Of a DNA stretch of 64,000 bases, positions 1 to 7,166 are shown piece by piece. The notes under the pieces were generated by a model, which ran no database searches, was not told the origin of the DNA, and saw only the letters and a list, made by a program, of their open reading frames with translations. The stretch lies in the NCBI GenBank assembly GCA_037191015.1, contig JBBCKD010000010.1, forward strand, positions 743,672 to 807,671, written 5' to 3'. The position numbers and the translations under genes were made by a program. Origin of the DNA: Ravibacter sp037191015 (GTDB taxonomy: Bacteria; Bacteroidota; Bacteroidia; Cytophagales; Spirosomataceae). Every line of letters starts with the position of its first letter. Positions within the stretch are counted from its first letter, which is position 1.

Positions 1-649
1 TGATGCCCAGCAGCATGATGCCGATAGAGATCCCGTGCGCAGTGTAAATGACTTTTGACTGTTGCTCGAACACGCGGTAGTCGTAAAGCTTAAGCGGAAA
101 AGGCAGATGCCCCTCGCTTTTGGTCATTCTTAGAGCCCACAGGTAGGTTTTCCCGGGGTGGGCCTCGAAATCCGTCGCGAAGACGCGGTGTGGCAGGTCT
201 CTTTCCAATGGCCCGACGTTTGAAGAAAAGTTTTGAATACGCTTGATGAGCTGCCCGTCTTCCCACAGGTAAAAATCGAGCTCGTCCATGTAGACAAAAT
301 CGGATTCAAGTACCAGTTTCCTCGGCTTTGATGATTCATTCCTGATCTGCATCCCGATCCACCAGGCGGATTGCGGTTTGTTGAAATAAGGCATCTTTGC
401 AAAATTTAAGGTCCCTTTGTTCCCGAGGTATTCCCTGTAAAAGTCATCGGGCGTCATGGTCTTGCTCTTGTCTTCAATATAGAAACTGTTCCCTTCTCCG
501 GGATAAGTATACCGGAAAGAATCGGTGATCCGGACGGTCTTATACGTCAGAGAAGCGGATAGAGCGGAAAGCGACAGGATGACGAAAAAGGTTGTCACCA
601 GTATGCTTTTTCCGCTCTTGAAACTAATGATCTGCTTCTGTAATGTCAT
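1..649 (-). CDS. 7TMR-DISM sensor protein, N-terminal part (cut by window edge)
   Basis: The gene runs off the left edge, so only about the first 216 residues are visible. It starts at an ATG whose first base is 649, with a hydrophobic signal or anchor segment at about residues 13-30. Residues ~60-200 look like the extracytoplasmic 7TMR-DISMED2 sensory domain (AWWIGMQIRNES, DELDFYLWEDG, TYLWALRMTKSEG), and the last visible residues (AHGISIGIMLLG) begin the first helix of the 7TM bundle. It lies 36 bases downstream of, and on the same strand as, a LuxR-type response regulator. The pair is therefore probably a two-component system in which this protein carries a HisKA_3-type kinase beyond the edge. 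That kinase end is inferred, not seen; a guanylate cyclase or other output is possible. Confidence 0.75.
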   Translation of the reverse strand, partial: MTLQKQIISFKSGKSILVTTFFVILSLSALSASLTYKTVRITDSFRYTYPGEGNSFYIEDKSKTMTPDDFYREYLGNKGTLNFAKMPYFNKPQSAWWIGMQIRNESSKPRKLVLESDFVYMDELDFYLWEDGQLIKRIQNFSSNVGPLERDLPHRVFATDFEAHPGKTYLWALRMTKSEGHLPFPLKLYDYRVFEQQSKVIYTAHGISIGIMLLGI

Positions 650-685
650 GCCGGGAGAGTGAGTAATGTGCAGATTTGCGCGGTG

Positions 686-1330
686 TCAGATCAAATTCCA
701 GCGATGTGCGAAGTTGACAAGGCTCGCCGTGTTTTTGGCGTTCAGTTTTCGGATAATACTTTTTCTGTAAGTTTCAACGGTATATTCGCTCAGGCATAGC
801 TTGTCGGCTATTTCCGCGCTGCTGAGTTCCCTGGCCACTTCGGTCAATACCTGTAGCTCTCGTTTGGTGAGGTTATATTTTCCAATAAAATCGTCGGCCG
901 GGACATGTGTCTCTTCCCGCCATTCAATAATTTTTTTGACGCCCTTTGGCAGGTAGCGCTTTTCATGAGCAGCGGCCCGGACTGCCTGTATCAGCTCCTT
1001 TTTGCCTTCTTCTTTCGAAACGTAGGAAAGCGCGCCCGAGAGCAGTATTTTTTTGATAAGCGTGTAATCCGTGTAAAATGAAAGCACTACTACTTTTGTA
1101 TTCAGTCCCTGTTGCCGGATAAAATCAAGAATATCAAAACCGTTGCAGTGGGGCATATTGATATCCAGTATAAGGAGGTCAACTTTCCCTGATCCCAGTT
1201 GCCGGATCACCTCGTTACCATTTGATGCCCGTCCGATCACATGTATTTCCCGGATTTCGGCCAGAACGTTTTCCAGCCCGTCGAGGAAGATGTCATGGTC
1301 GTCGGCGACGAGCGTTTTCAGCAATTTCAT
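686..1330 (-). CDS. NarL/FixJ-family response regulator
   Basis: A 214-residue cytoplasmic transcription factor. Residues 1-120 form a receiver domain: the acidic pair is D10-D11, the phospho-acceptor is D56 (LILDINMP), and the conserved lysine is K106 (YVSKEE). Residues ~150-214 form a LuxR-type helix-turn-helix (LTKRELQVLTEVA, SAEIADKLCLSEYTVETYRK). Length and order are normal for the family. It is transcribed ahead of the 7TMR-DISM sensor gene, which is the likely phosphate donor partner. Its targets cannot be read from the sequence. The divergent neighbour is the HAD hydrolase gene, with about 120 bases between the two starts. Confidence 0.93.
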   Translation of the reverse strand: MKLLKTLVADDHDIFLDGLENVLAEIREIHVIGRASNGNEVIRQLGSGKVDLLILDINMPHCNGFDILDFIRQQGLNTKVVVLSFYTDYTLIKKILLSGALSYVSKEEGKKELIQAVRAAAHEKRYLPKGVKKIIEWREETHVPADDFIGKYNLTKRELQVLTEVARELSSAEIADKLCLSEYTVETYRKSIIRKLNAKNTASLVNFAHRWNLI

Positions 1331-1440
1331 ATGTATATGAACAAGATGAAAAGGTTAAGTAAGAGGGTGTTGTACTGGTTATGGAAATTTATTGATAATT
1401 AGATTAATATCTCAGAGGTAGCGTAAAAAACTTTTCACTG

Positions 1441-1448
1441 TACCTTTG
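1441..1448 (+). promoter_or_regulatory. TAnnTTTG -7 element just before the HAD gene
   Basis: TACCTTTG matches the Bacteroidota -7 consensus exactly and ends four bases before the ATG at 1453. Transcription would then begin on or beside the start codon, giving a leaderless or nearly leaderless mRNA. No convincing TTG is seen at the expected -33 position, so the promoter is only half supported. Confidence 0.45.
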
Positions 1449-1452
1449 TACC

Positions 1453-2157
1453 ATGCTCCAACACCGCAAAAAAGCCGTATTCTTCGATCTCGATCATACC
1501 TTATGGGATTTTGACCGCAATGCCAGGGAAACGCTCGAAGAACTTTACTTTGTTTACCGGTTTGACGAAATATTCGGGGCTTCGGGAGTCGATTCGTTTG
1601 TAGTTACCTACCACCGGAACAACCAGCGTCTCTGGGGATTGTACAATACCGGGCAGATAGACAAGGCGTCGCTCAGGGAAAAGCGCTTCCGGGACACTTT
1701 TACCGAGCTGGGCGCAGATCCCGAAGCTTTCCCGCAGCGGTTTGAAGAAGATTATCTCCGTATCTGTCCCCGCAAGCCGCACCTTTTTCCCTATGCGCTG
1801 GAAACGCTGGAATACCTTAAGGCGCGATACAGCCTGCACCTGATCTCAAACGGGTTCAGGGAGGCCTGCAAGGTCAAAATCCGGCATAGCGGACTGGTCA
1901 GCTATTTCGATAATGTGGTGATTTCGGAAATAGTGGGTGTTCTGAAGCCTGATCCTGCCATTTTTGCGCATACGCTTGGAAAAGCGCGGGTCGTGGCCAC
2001 GGAGGCTGTCATGATAGGCGACAGCCTGGAAGCCGACGTAAAAGGCGCTTTGGGCGCCGGGATCGAGGCAGTTTATTTTAATCCCGAAGGGAAACAGGAC
2101 TCAGTCGGAGGGCACCTGGATATAAGGTGCCTGTCTGATCTCCAAAAGTTCCTCTGA
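1453..2157 (+). CDS. YjjG-family noncanonical pyrimidine nucleotidase (HAD)
   Basis: A 234-residue HAD-superfamily phosphatase with a helical cap. Motif I is FDLDHTLWDFDRN near residue 12, where the two aspartates are nucleophile and acid/base. Motif II is LISNGF, motif III is the lysine of VLKPDPAIF, and motif IV is MIGDSLEADV. The tryptophan directly after the first motif and the DFDRNARETL stretch are typical of the YjjG group, which dephosphorylates nucleoside 5'-monophosphates and is thought to clear noncanonical pyrimidines. Substrate is inferred from the family. It converges on fmt with a 12-base gap and has no obvious operon partner. Confidence 0.88.
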   Translation: MLQHRKKAVFFDLDHTLWDFDRNARETLEELYFVYRFDEIFGASGVDSFVVTYHRNNQRLWGLYNTGQIDKASLREKRFRDTFTELGADPEAFPQRFEEDYLRICPRKPHLFPYALETLEYLKARYSLHLISNGFREACKVKIRHSGLVSYFDNVVISEIVGVLKPDPAIFAHTLGKARVVATEAVMIGDSLEADVKGALGAGIEAVYFNPEGKQDSVGGHLDIRCLSDLQKFL

Positions 2158-2169
2158 TCTTAGAAAGGC

Positions 2170-3099
2170 TCATTCAAGCTTATAGCCTCTCAGGAATTCT
2201 TCTATACCCATTTTGCGTTTTCCTTCCAGCTGCAGCTCTTTGACGGATAACCAGCCGTCGCCTGTACGAAAGAGCAGGTACGTTTTCCCGTCGGTAATAT
2301 ACCGGCCCGGTGCAAAGGGCTGTCCTGCCGGATGATCCGTAACTTCGGTCCGGTAGATTTTGCAGTTCAGCCCGTTAACGGTCGTCCAGGCAGCCGGATA
2401 GGGAGAAAGGCCCCGGACCAGGTTGTGGATGGATTGCGAGGATTTATGCCAGTCGATCTGTCCGTCTTCACGATACAGCTTCGGCGCAGGCAGCAGGTCT
2501 TGCGCAGCTTTTTGCTCTACCTGCGGATAGGCGCCTGAAGCGATGGCTTCCACCGTTCTGACCACCAGCCCGGCCCCTTTTTTCATAAGCCTCAGGTAAA
2601 CATCTCCTGCCGTGTCGTCGGGGTAGATAGGCTCTGTTTCCTGGTAAATGATCTTACCGGTATCGATCTCCTTTTCAATCAGAAAAGTCGTTACCCCGGT
2701 TTCGGTCTCGCCGTTAATCACCGCCCAGTTAATAGGGGCGGCCCCCCTGTATTGGGGCAGCAGGGAAGCATGAAGATTGAATGTGCCGGATCTGGGCATC
2801 GACCACACTACCTCGGGCAGCATGCGGAAAGCGACCACGACGAAAAGGTCGGCCTCCAGGTTCCTGAGCTCCTGCAGGAATTCCTTGTCGCGCAGCTTCT
2901 GAGGCTGCAGAATTTTCAGCTCCTTCGATTCGGCATAGACTTTAACCGGCGACGGTGTGAGCTTCAGACCTCTTCCGGCGGGTTTATCGGGGGCGGTTAC
3001 CACTGCCGCTACGTTGTGTCCCGCTTCCACTAATGCCTCCAGGCTCGCTACTGCGAACTCGGGAGTTCCCATAAAAACAATTTTGGGTGAAACCTGCAT
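2170..3099 (-). CDS. fmt: Methionyl-tRNA formyltransferase
   Basis: A 309-residue cytoplasmic enzyme that transfers a formyl group from 10-formyl-THF to initiator Met-tRNA. The N-terminal catalytic domain begins IVFMGTPEFAV and contains the family signature HASLLPQYRGAAPINWA with the catalytic Asn-His pair (FNLHAS) and the later aspartate in EKEIDTG. The C-terminal tRNA-binding OB-like domain covers about residues 205-309. Length is standard. The usual partner gene def is not adjacent. The start ATG at 3099 gives the expected N-terminus. Confidence 0.96.
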   Translation of the reverse strand: MQVSPKIVFMGTPEFAVASLEALVEAGHNVAAVVTAPDKPAGRGLKLTPSPVKVYAESKELKILQPQKLRDKEFLQELRNLEADLFVVVAFRMLPEVVWSMPRSGTFNLHASLLPQYRGAAPINWAVINGETETGVTTFLIEKEIDTGKIIYQETEPIYPDDTAGDVYLRLMKKGAGLVVRTVEAIASGAYPQVEQKAAQDLLPAPKLYREDGQIDWHKSSQSIHNLVRGLSPYPAAWTTVNGLNCKIYRTEVTDHPAGQPFAPGRYITDGKTYLLFRTGDGWLSVKELQLEGKRKMGIEEFLRGYKLE

Positions 3100-3198
3100 A
3101 TGATTCTTTATTCGTTGATGGTAAACGTGTTTATCGCGGAAACTTCACTTAAATCAGTGTAATTAAAGAATAACAAACTCCTAAAAGCGGGTAAATAG

Positions 3199-3229
3199 TT
3201 GTATGAATTGTCAAATATTATTATTTTTG
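3199..3229 (+). promoter_or_regulatory. Bacteroidota promoter of a short transcript upstream of greA
   Basis: TTG at 3199-3201 is followed by a 20-base spacer and TATTTTTG at 3222-3229, an exact TAnnTTTG -7 element. Transcription is expected to start near 3235. The stretch from there to the terminator at 3353 has no plus-strand gene, which points to an RNA product or a greA leader. Confidence 0.6.
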
Positions 3230-3234
3230 AATTT

Positions 3235-3353
3235 GGACGAAGGAAAAATGCGAGATAAACTTAAAATAGTATTTCCCAGGACGGGAACTTAGACGCCCTA
3301 CGAGAAGATGGCTTCACTTCTGTAGAACGGTTTGGTTACCGTTCTTTTTTTTT
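3235..3353 (+). ncRNA. Candidate structured small RNA or greA leader
   Basis: This roughly 119-nt stretch has a consensus promoter in front and an intrinsic terminator at its end. Three hairpins can be drawn: TTCCC/GGGAA around 3273-3287, CTAC-bulge-AGAAG with CTTCTGTAG around 3298-3325, and the terminator. About 160 bases then separate it from the greA start. I do not recognise the fold; it lacks the tetraloop/GGAAG region of SRP RNA and the long rod of 6S RNA. It could be a free-standing RNA, an attenuator for greA, or chance structure. The 5' end is predicted from the promoter only. Confidence 0.42.
3324..3353 (+). terminator. Intrinsic terminator upstream of greA
   Basis: A perfect 7-bp stem AGAACGG/CCGTTCT with an 8-base loop runs straight into nine Ts. 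It would stop transcripts from the promoter at 3199-3229 before they reach greA, unless the upstream fold interferes with it. Confidence 0.7.
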
Positions 3354-3514
3354 CGCCCAATACCAGAATGTCCCCAACGTACAGCTGATCGTGACAGAAA
3401 TACGTGCAGCCGGATTCTGACAGGTTAGGCAGGCGTACTTTCAGGGGGATCTGAAACCGGGAGAGAGCACCAATAAAAGAAGATATTAATAGTATATTGA
3501 ATATTAAACTCAAA

Positions 3515-3988
3515 ATGGCAAAGGTATCGTATTACACAGAGGAGGGCCTTAACAAGCTGAAGGCCGAGTTAAATGAGCTGAAGACGAAAGGACGTGCGGA
3601 TATAGCAAGGCAGATAGCGGAAGCCCGGGATAAGGGTGATTTGAGTGAAAATGCCGAATATGACGCAGCCAAGGATGCGCAGGGCCTTCATGAGCTCAAA
3701 ATCTCCAAGCTGGAGGAGACATTGTCCAATGCCCGTATTCTCGATGAAAGCGAAATAGATACTTCTATAGTCGCGGTTCTTTCCAATGTGAAGATTAAGA
3801 ATCTTAAGAACGGGATGGTGGTTGCCTATACCCTGGTGTCGGAAGAGGAAGCGGATCTGAAGCAGAGCAAGATCTCAGTCGGGTCCCCGATCGGGAAAGG
3901 GCTTTTGGGGAAAAAGGTTGGTGAAATCGCCCAGATACAGATCCCTGCCGGCCTTGTCGAATTTGAGGTTCTTGACATTTCCAGGTAA
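3515..3988 (+). CDS. greA: Transcription elongation factor GreA
   Basis: A 157-residue protein that rescues backtracked RNA polymerase by stimulating transcript cleavage. The N-terminal coiled coil (about residues 1-75) carries the tip motif GDLSENAEYDAAK, with the acidic residues that reach the polymerase active site. The C-terminal FKBP-like globular domain follows (GSPIGKGLLGKKVGEIAQI). The ATG at 3515 (MAKVSYYTEEGL) fits the family; an in-frame TTG at 3497 would add six residues but is unlikely. The gluconokinase gene starts 18 bases after its stop, so the two may be co-transcribed. Confidence 0.96.
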   Translation: MAKVSYYTEEGLNKLKAELNELKTKGRADIARQIAEARDKGDLSENAEYDAAKDAQGLHELKISKLEETLSNARILDESEIDTSIVAVLSNVKIKNLKNGMVVAYTLVSEEEADLKQSKISVGSPIGKGLLGKKVGEIAQIQIPAGLVEFEVLDISR

Positions 3989-4006
3989 TCTTTAAGGTAG
4001 CCGGGG

Positions 4007-5461
4007 GTGCGTTACATTGTCGGGTGTGATATCGGGACTACCAGTGTGAAGGCGATCGCCTTTTCACTGGATGGCGACATTTTAGCCAGCGAGAGCGCAT
4101 CCTATCCTATGCTTCACCCTGAACCCGGCCATGCCGAGCAGGATCCTGACACCATCTTCCGGGACACCTGCCAGGTATTGGAACGACTGGTGAGCAGCAT
4201 CGGCGCGAGACCGGCCGGTATTGCATTCAGCTCCGCTATGCACAGCCTGATGGCGCTGGACGAAGCGGGTAGGCCGGCATCGCCCCTGATGATATGGGCC
4301 GACAACCGCAGCGGTCCGCTGGCAGACAAGCTTCGGAATTCGGAAGAGGGCAGGCAACAGTACAGGCGTACCGGGATCCCTATCCATGCCATGACGCCGG
4401 CTTGTAAATTGCGCTGGGTGCTGCAGGAAAAACCTCCCTGCTATTCCGGGGCGTCGAAATATGCCGGCATTAAAGACTATGTGATTTTCAGGCTGACGGG
4501 GGAATTGGTGACCGATTTCTCGATGGCTGCCGCTATGGGGCTGCTCAACCTGGAGACGCTTACGTGGGATGAGCAGACGCTTTTGTCGCTGGAAATCCAT
4601 GCAGGGCTATTGCCCCGGGTGGTCCCACCGTATTTCAGCTCAGCAATAAAAGACAGCTATTCAGGAGAGCTGCTGACCGGTGTACCGGTCATTACCGGCG
4701 GCAGCGACGGGTGCCTCGCCAACCTGGGAAGCGGAGCAACGGGCGCGGATACGCTTGCGCTTACGATCGGCACCAGCGGAGCCGTGAGAAAAACCCTCGC
4801 GTTCCGCTATCTCGACAGGCACATGCGTACTTTCTGTTATCCGCTGGACCACGAAATGTTCATCGTGGGCGGTCCGACCAATAACGGCGGGGTGGTGTTC
4901 CAATGGCTGAAGGACACTTTTTTCGCTGATCTGTCTTTCGCCGAAATGCTGGAAGGCGCTGACCGTGTAAGTCCCGGGGCAGACGGCCTTCTTTTTTTTC
5001 CGTACCTGCTGGGAGAACGAGCCCCGGTATGGGATTCGGAGGCGCGGGGAGTATTTCACGGAATAGATATAGAGCATACGCGTTTTCATTTCGCCCGTGC
5101 AGTGATGGAAGGGATCCTGATGAACCTTTTGGTGATCGGGAAAGTGCTGACGGAAGAGAGTCCTGCATCCGTCATTTATGCCAACGGCGGTTTTGCCCGG
5201 AGCCGGGCGTTTGTCCGGATGCTCGCCGATATATTCGGGATGAACGTGGCCCTAAATGCCACCAGCGACGCCGGTTGCATAGGGGCTGCATTGGTCGGGC
5301 TCCGTGCGCTACAGGAGATCAGTGATTTTGCAGAGGCAAAGAATTTTGTGAAGGTGACAGAGACGATTTCGTTTGATCCGGAACGTCACCGGCTGTACCG
5401 GGAGCTTTTTGTGAAATTCGAAAAGCTGCTTACCGCGACGCCGTTACGGCGTGAGCTGTAA
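4007..5461 (+). CDS. FGGY-family carbohydrate kinase, probable gluconokinase
   Basis: A 484-residue sugar kinase with the two actin-like domains of the FGGY family. The N-terminal phosphate-binding loop is GCDIGTTSVKAIAF. Substrate-side residues lie in the MIWADNRSG segment, and the C-terminal ATP-binding region contains LTIGTSGAVR, GGPTNNGG and NGGFARSRAFVRMLADIFG. The pattern MHSLMALDEAGRPASPLMIWAD is typical of the gluconokinase/xylulokinase branch, and gluconate is the best substrate guess. It starts at a GTG. Its stop is followed after about 50 bases by the tRNA-Leu promoter. No pentose-phosphate or gluconate transport genes are nearby to confirm the substrate. Confidence 0.85.
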   Translation: MRYIVGCDIGTTSVKAIAFSLDGDILASESASYPMLHPEPGHAEQDPDTIFRDTCQVLERLVSSIGARPAGIAFSSAMHSLMALDEAGRPASPLMIWADNRSGPLADKLRNSEEGRQQYRRTGIPIHAMTPACKLRWVLQEKPPCYSGASKYAGIKDYVIFRLTGELVTDFSMAAAMGLLNLETLTWDEQTLLSLEIHAGLLPRVVPPYFSSAIKDSYSGELLTGVPVITGGSDGCLANLGSGATGADTLALTIGTSGAVRKTLAFRYLDRHMRTFCYPLDHEMFIVGGPTNNGGVVFQWLKDTFFADLSFAEMLEGADRVSPGADGLLFFPYLLGERAPVWDSEARGVFHGIDIEHTRFHFARAVMEGILMNLLVIGKVLTEESPASVIYANGGFARSRAFVRMLADIFGMNVALNATSDAGCIGAALVGLRALQEISDFAEAKNFVKVTETISFDPERHRLYRELFVKFEKLLTATPLRREL

Positions 5462-5509
5462 GCAGAGATAACTTTCTGAAGTTTTTTGCGATAATTTTTT
5501 TGAAGTGTA

Positions 5510-5540
5510 TTGCTATAGACATCGGCAAACACTACTTTTG
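5510..5540 (+). promoter_or_regulatory. Promoter of tRNA-Leu
   Basis: TTG at 5510-5512, a 20-base spacer and TACTTTTG at 5533-5540 match the Bacteroidota housekeeping promoter. The tRNA begins 28 bases after the -7 element, leaving a short 5' leader. Confidence 0.7.
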
Positions 5541-5568
5541 CAATCCATTTTAACGGAAATGGTAAAAC

Positions 5569-5652
5569 GGCCAGGTGGTGGAATTGGTAGACACGCTACT
5601 TTGAGGGGGTAGTGCCTTTACGGGCGTAGGAGTTCGACTCTCCTTCTGGTCA
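5569..5652 (+). tRNA. tRNA-Leu (GAG)
   Basis: A class II tRNA with a long variable arm. The acceptor stem GGCCAGG/TCTGGTC contains two G-U pairs. The D arm includes GGAATTGGTAGACAC, the anticodon arm is CTACT-TTGAGGG-GGTAG with anticodon GAG, and the T arm is AGGAG-TTCGACT-CTCCT. The discriminator is A at 5652 and CCA is not encoded. It borders the AT-rich island that follows. Confidence 0.95.
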
Positions 5653-5664
5653 CGAATGCAAAAT

Positions 5665-5696
5665 GAGGCTGTCTCATATGAGACAGCCTCGTTTTG
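5665..5696 (+). terminator. Terminator after tRNA-Leu, carrying the left island repeat
   Basis: GAGGCTGTCTCAT is followed at once by its exact reverse complement (5665-5690), then GTTTTG. It can fold as a long stem with a minimal loop and ends transcription from the tRNA; it can also serve the small minus-strand frame at 5701-5856. The left arm AGGCTGTCTCAT reappears in inverted orientation at 8989-9000. Confidence 0.7.
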
Positions 5697-5700
5697 CTTC

Positions 5701-5856
5701 TTATGAGGTTGAATATTGTTCTACCTGATGTATAACTGTACGCTCTCCGGCCAGGTTCTTCACTGCGTTTTCGATTTTCTCGGCATGGATAGATTTCAGC
5801 CAGCGTATACGCGGGCTGAAGCATTTGTGCTTTCTGGCCACTTGGTAAATCCTCAT
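5701..5856 (-). CDS. Small 51-residue protein of unknown function
   Basis: This short frame runs from an ATG ending at 5856 (MRIYQVARKHK) to a TAA at 5701, next to the shared terminator. Its codons prefer G or C in the third position like the housekeeping genes of the window and unlike the AT-rich genes to its right. The product is basic at its start and ends AGERTVIHQVEQYSTS. I do not recognise it. It may be a genuine small gene, or the surviving C-terminus of a longer gene cut by the neighbouring island; the frame closes with a stop seven codons before the ATG. Confidence 0.35.
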   Translation of the reverse strand: MRIYQVARKHKCFSPRIRWLKSIHAEKIENAVKNLAGERTVIHQVEQYSTS

Positions 5857-5944
5857 TTGCCATTTCTGTATAAAAGACTAGATTTACCGGTTAATATAGA
5901 TAAAAGATGGTAAAGTCTACCTTAAGTATATAAGGAGAGCTCAG

Positions 5945-6076
5945 ATGGTAAGCACTGTGTTGGAGAATGACCATTATGAACCTCGGGAGTTTCATCTGAA
6001 GTATATTGATAAGGTGTTTGTTATTAAGGCGGTGATAACGAAGACGGCGTTTTTGCGAAGCGTAAAAGGTAAGTAA
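5945..6076 (+). CDS. Small 43-residue open frame ahead of the BRCT gene
   Basis: ATG at 5945 is preceded by a good Shine-Dalgarno sequence (AAGGAG about eight bases upstream), which is rare in this window. The product (MVSTVLENDHYEPREF to RSVKGK) is basic and unrecognised. It ends 20 bases before the BRCT protein gene and could be translated with it. It may be a leader peptide, a small partner protein or a degraded fragment. Confidence 0.35.
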   Translation: MVSTVLENDHYEPREFHLKYIDKVFVIKAVITKTAFLRSVKGK

Positions 6077-6096
6077 ACCTCAAACCTCTGACTATA

Positions 6097-7002
6097 ATGA
6101 ATTCATCCAAATTTGCCGGACATGATTCTGGTAACTACGCAATGTTTTGCAGTCCCGCACAACTTGAAAAGGATCTCAATACCCTTTATGGTTTCTTAAA
6201 AGGTATTGAAGCTGATAAAGCGATCAATGACGTAGAAATCGAGAATTTAGAGGGTTGGGTTACGTCGGTTTTGAACTACCGTCAGTTCAACCCATATTTG
6301 GTTTTTATAAAGAAGATTAACGAAGCGGTTGCTGACGGGACAATTACAGATGACGAACTTCAGGATCTACTTTGGTTATGTGAACAGTATTTAAATCATC
6401 GTAACCCCTATTACGATGTAATTACGTCCAGTATACAGCAGTTAACCGGCTTTCTGAGTGGGATTACAGCAGATAGAGTTATAAATGAAGACGAACTGGA
6501 GGCTTTGTATGAATGGATTAGTGAAAGTCACCTTCTGATGGGCACTTGGCCGTTTGATCAGCTTACTAGTATTTTAAAGAAGACAATCGAGGATAGGCGG
6601 CTTACGCAGGAGCTTCATGACAAGCTTTTAAAATTTTGTGATACTGTAACCTCAACAGGATCAGTAACGGAGACCAAGGATTTAGTAGCTGCAGTCCAGG
6701 ATGAAGCCGTGGAGATCATTGTGGATGGGTCAAATTTCTGTCTTACTGGTGAGTCATCTCGATATTCTAGGGAAAAGATTGCTGGAGTAATAGAGTTTTA
6801 CGGTGGATGCGTAAAATCCGGTGTTTCCGGTAAGCTCCATTATTTGGTTGTATGTGATGAGAAGAATGCTTGTTGGGCGTTTGCAAGCTATGGTCGTAAA
6901 GTAGAAAAGGCTATGCAATTGAAAGCGAAAGGAGTAGGACCGAGTGTGGTTTATGAGGAAGATTTGTATGTAGCGCTGTTTTCCTTAGGTTTTACTCACT
7001 AG
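6097..7002 (+). CDS. BRCT-domain protein with repeated TerB-like helical modules
   Basis: A 301-residue soluble protein. Residues ~20-190 contain two or three related helical units built around an acidic motif of the form ADxxINDxExExL (IEADKAINDVEIENL, VADGTITDDELQDLL, ITADRVINEDELEAL), resembling TerB-like tellurite-resistance modules. Residues ~215-300 form a BRCT domain of the DNA-ligase/RFC type (FCLTGESSRYSREKIAGVIEFYGG, LVVCDEKN, KAMQLKAKGVGPSVVYEEDLYVAL). Such BRCT domains often bind 5'-phosphorylated DNA ends or phosphopeptides. No ligase or nuclease domain is present. The gene is in the island after tRNA-Leu, is richer in A+T than the flanks, and is followed by a membrane protein on the same strand. 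Role unknown; defence or mobile-element functions are possible. Confidence 0.75.
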   Translation: MNSSKFAGHDSGNYAMFCSPAQLEKDLNTLYGFLKGIEADKAINDVEIENLEGWVTSVLNYRQFNPYLVFIKKINEAVADGTITDDELQDLLWLCEQYLNHRNPYYDVITSSIQQLTGFLSGITADRVINEDELEALYEWISESHLLMGTWPFDQLTSILKKTIEDRRLTQELHDKLLKFCDTVTSTGSVTETKDLVAAVQDEAVEIIVDGSNFCLTGESSRYSREKIAGVIEFYGGCVKSGVSGKLHYLVVCDEKNACWAFASYGRKVEKAMQLKAKGVGPSVVYEEDLYVALFSLGFTH

Positions 7003-7166
7003 TAACCTGGAAAACGGCTTGCTAAACTGATGCGCTGATGAAATTACTGTGTAACGATTCTGTTGTAGATACTATATTTTCTTTAATACTTTAGGAGTAT
7101 TCAAAAAAGTGATTTAGTTTTTTTTATTATGATGATATTCTTTAGAGAGATATTCTTTTATAGTAT

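Noticed and set aside
3235..3353. Identification of the greA-upstream RNA as 6S or SRP RNA
   Set aside because: It lacks the long rod with central bulge of 6S and the conserved GGAAG/tetraloop tip of SRP RNA.
3298..3513. Minus-strand open frame of 50-71 codons upstream of greA (ends KKRTVTKPFYRSEAIFS)
   Set aside because: It overlaps the terminator and the structured transcript on the other strand and has no start signal; its KKRTVTKPF stretch is simply the translated terminator. Kept only as an alternative to the RNA.
5618..5863. 81-codon minus-strand frame overlapping tRNA-Leu
   Set aside because: It runs through the tRNA and terminator; the shorter frame at 5701-5856 in another phase has better codon use.
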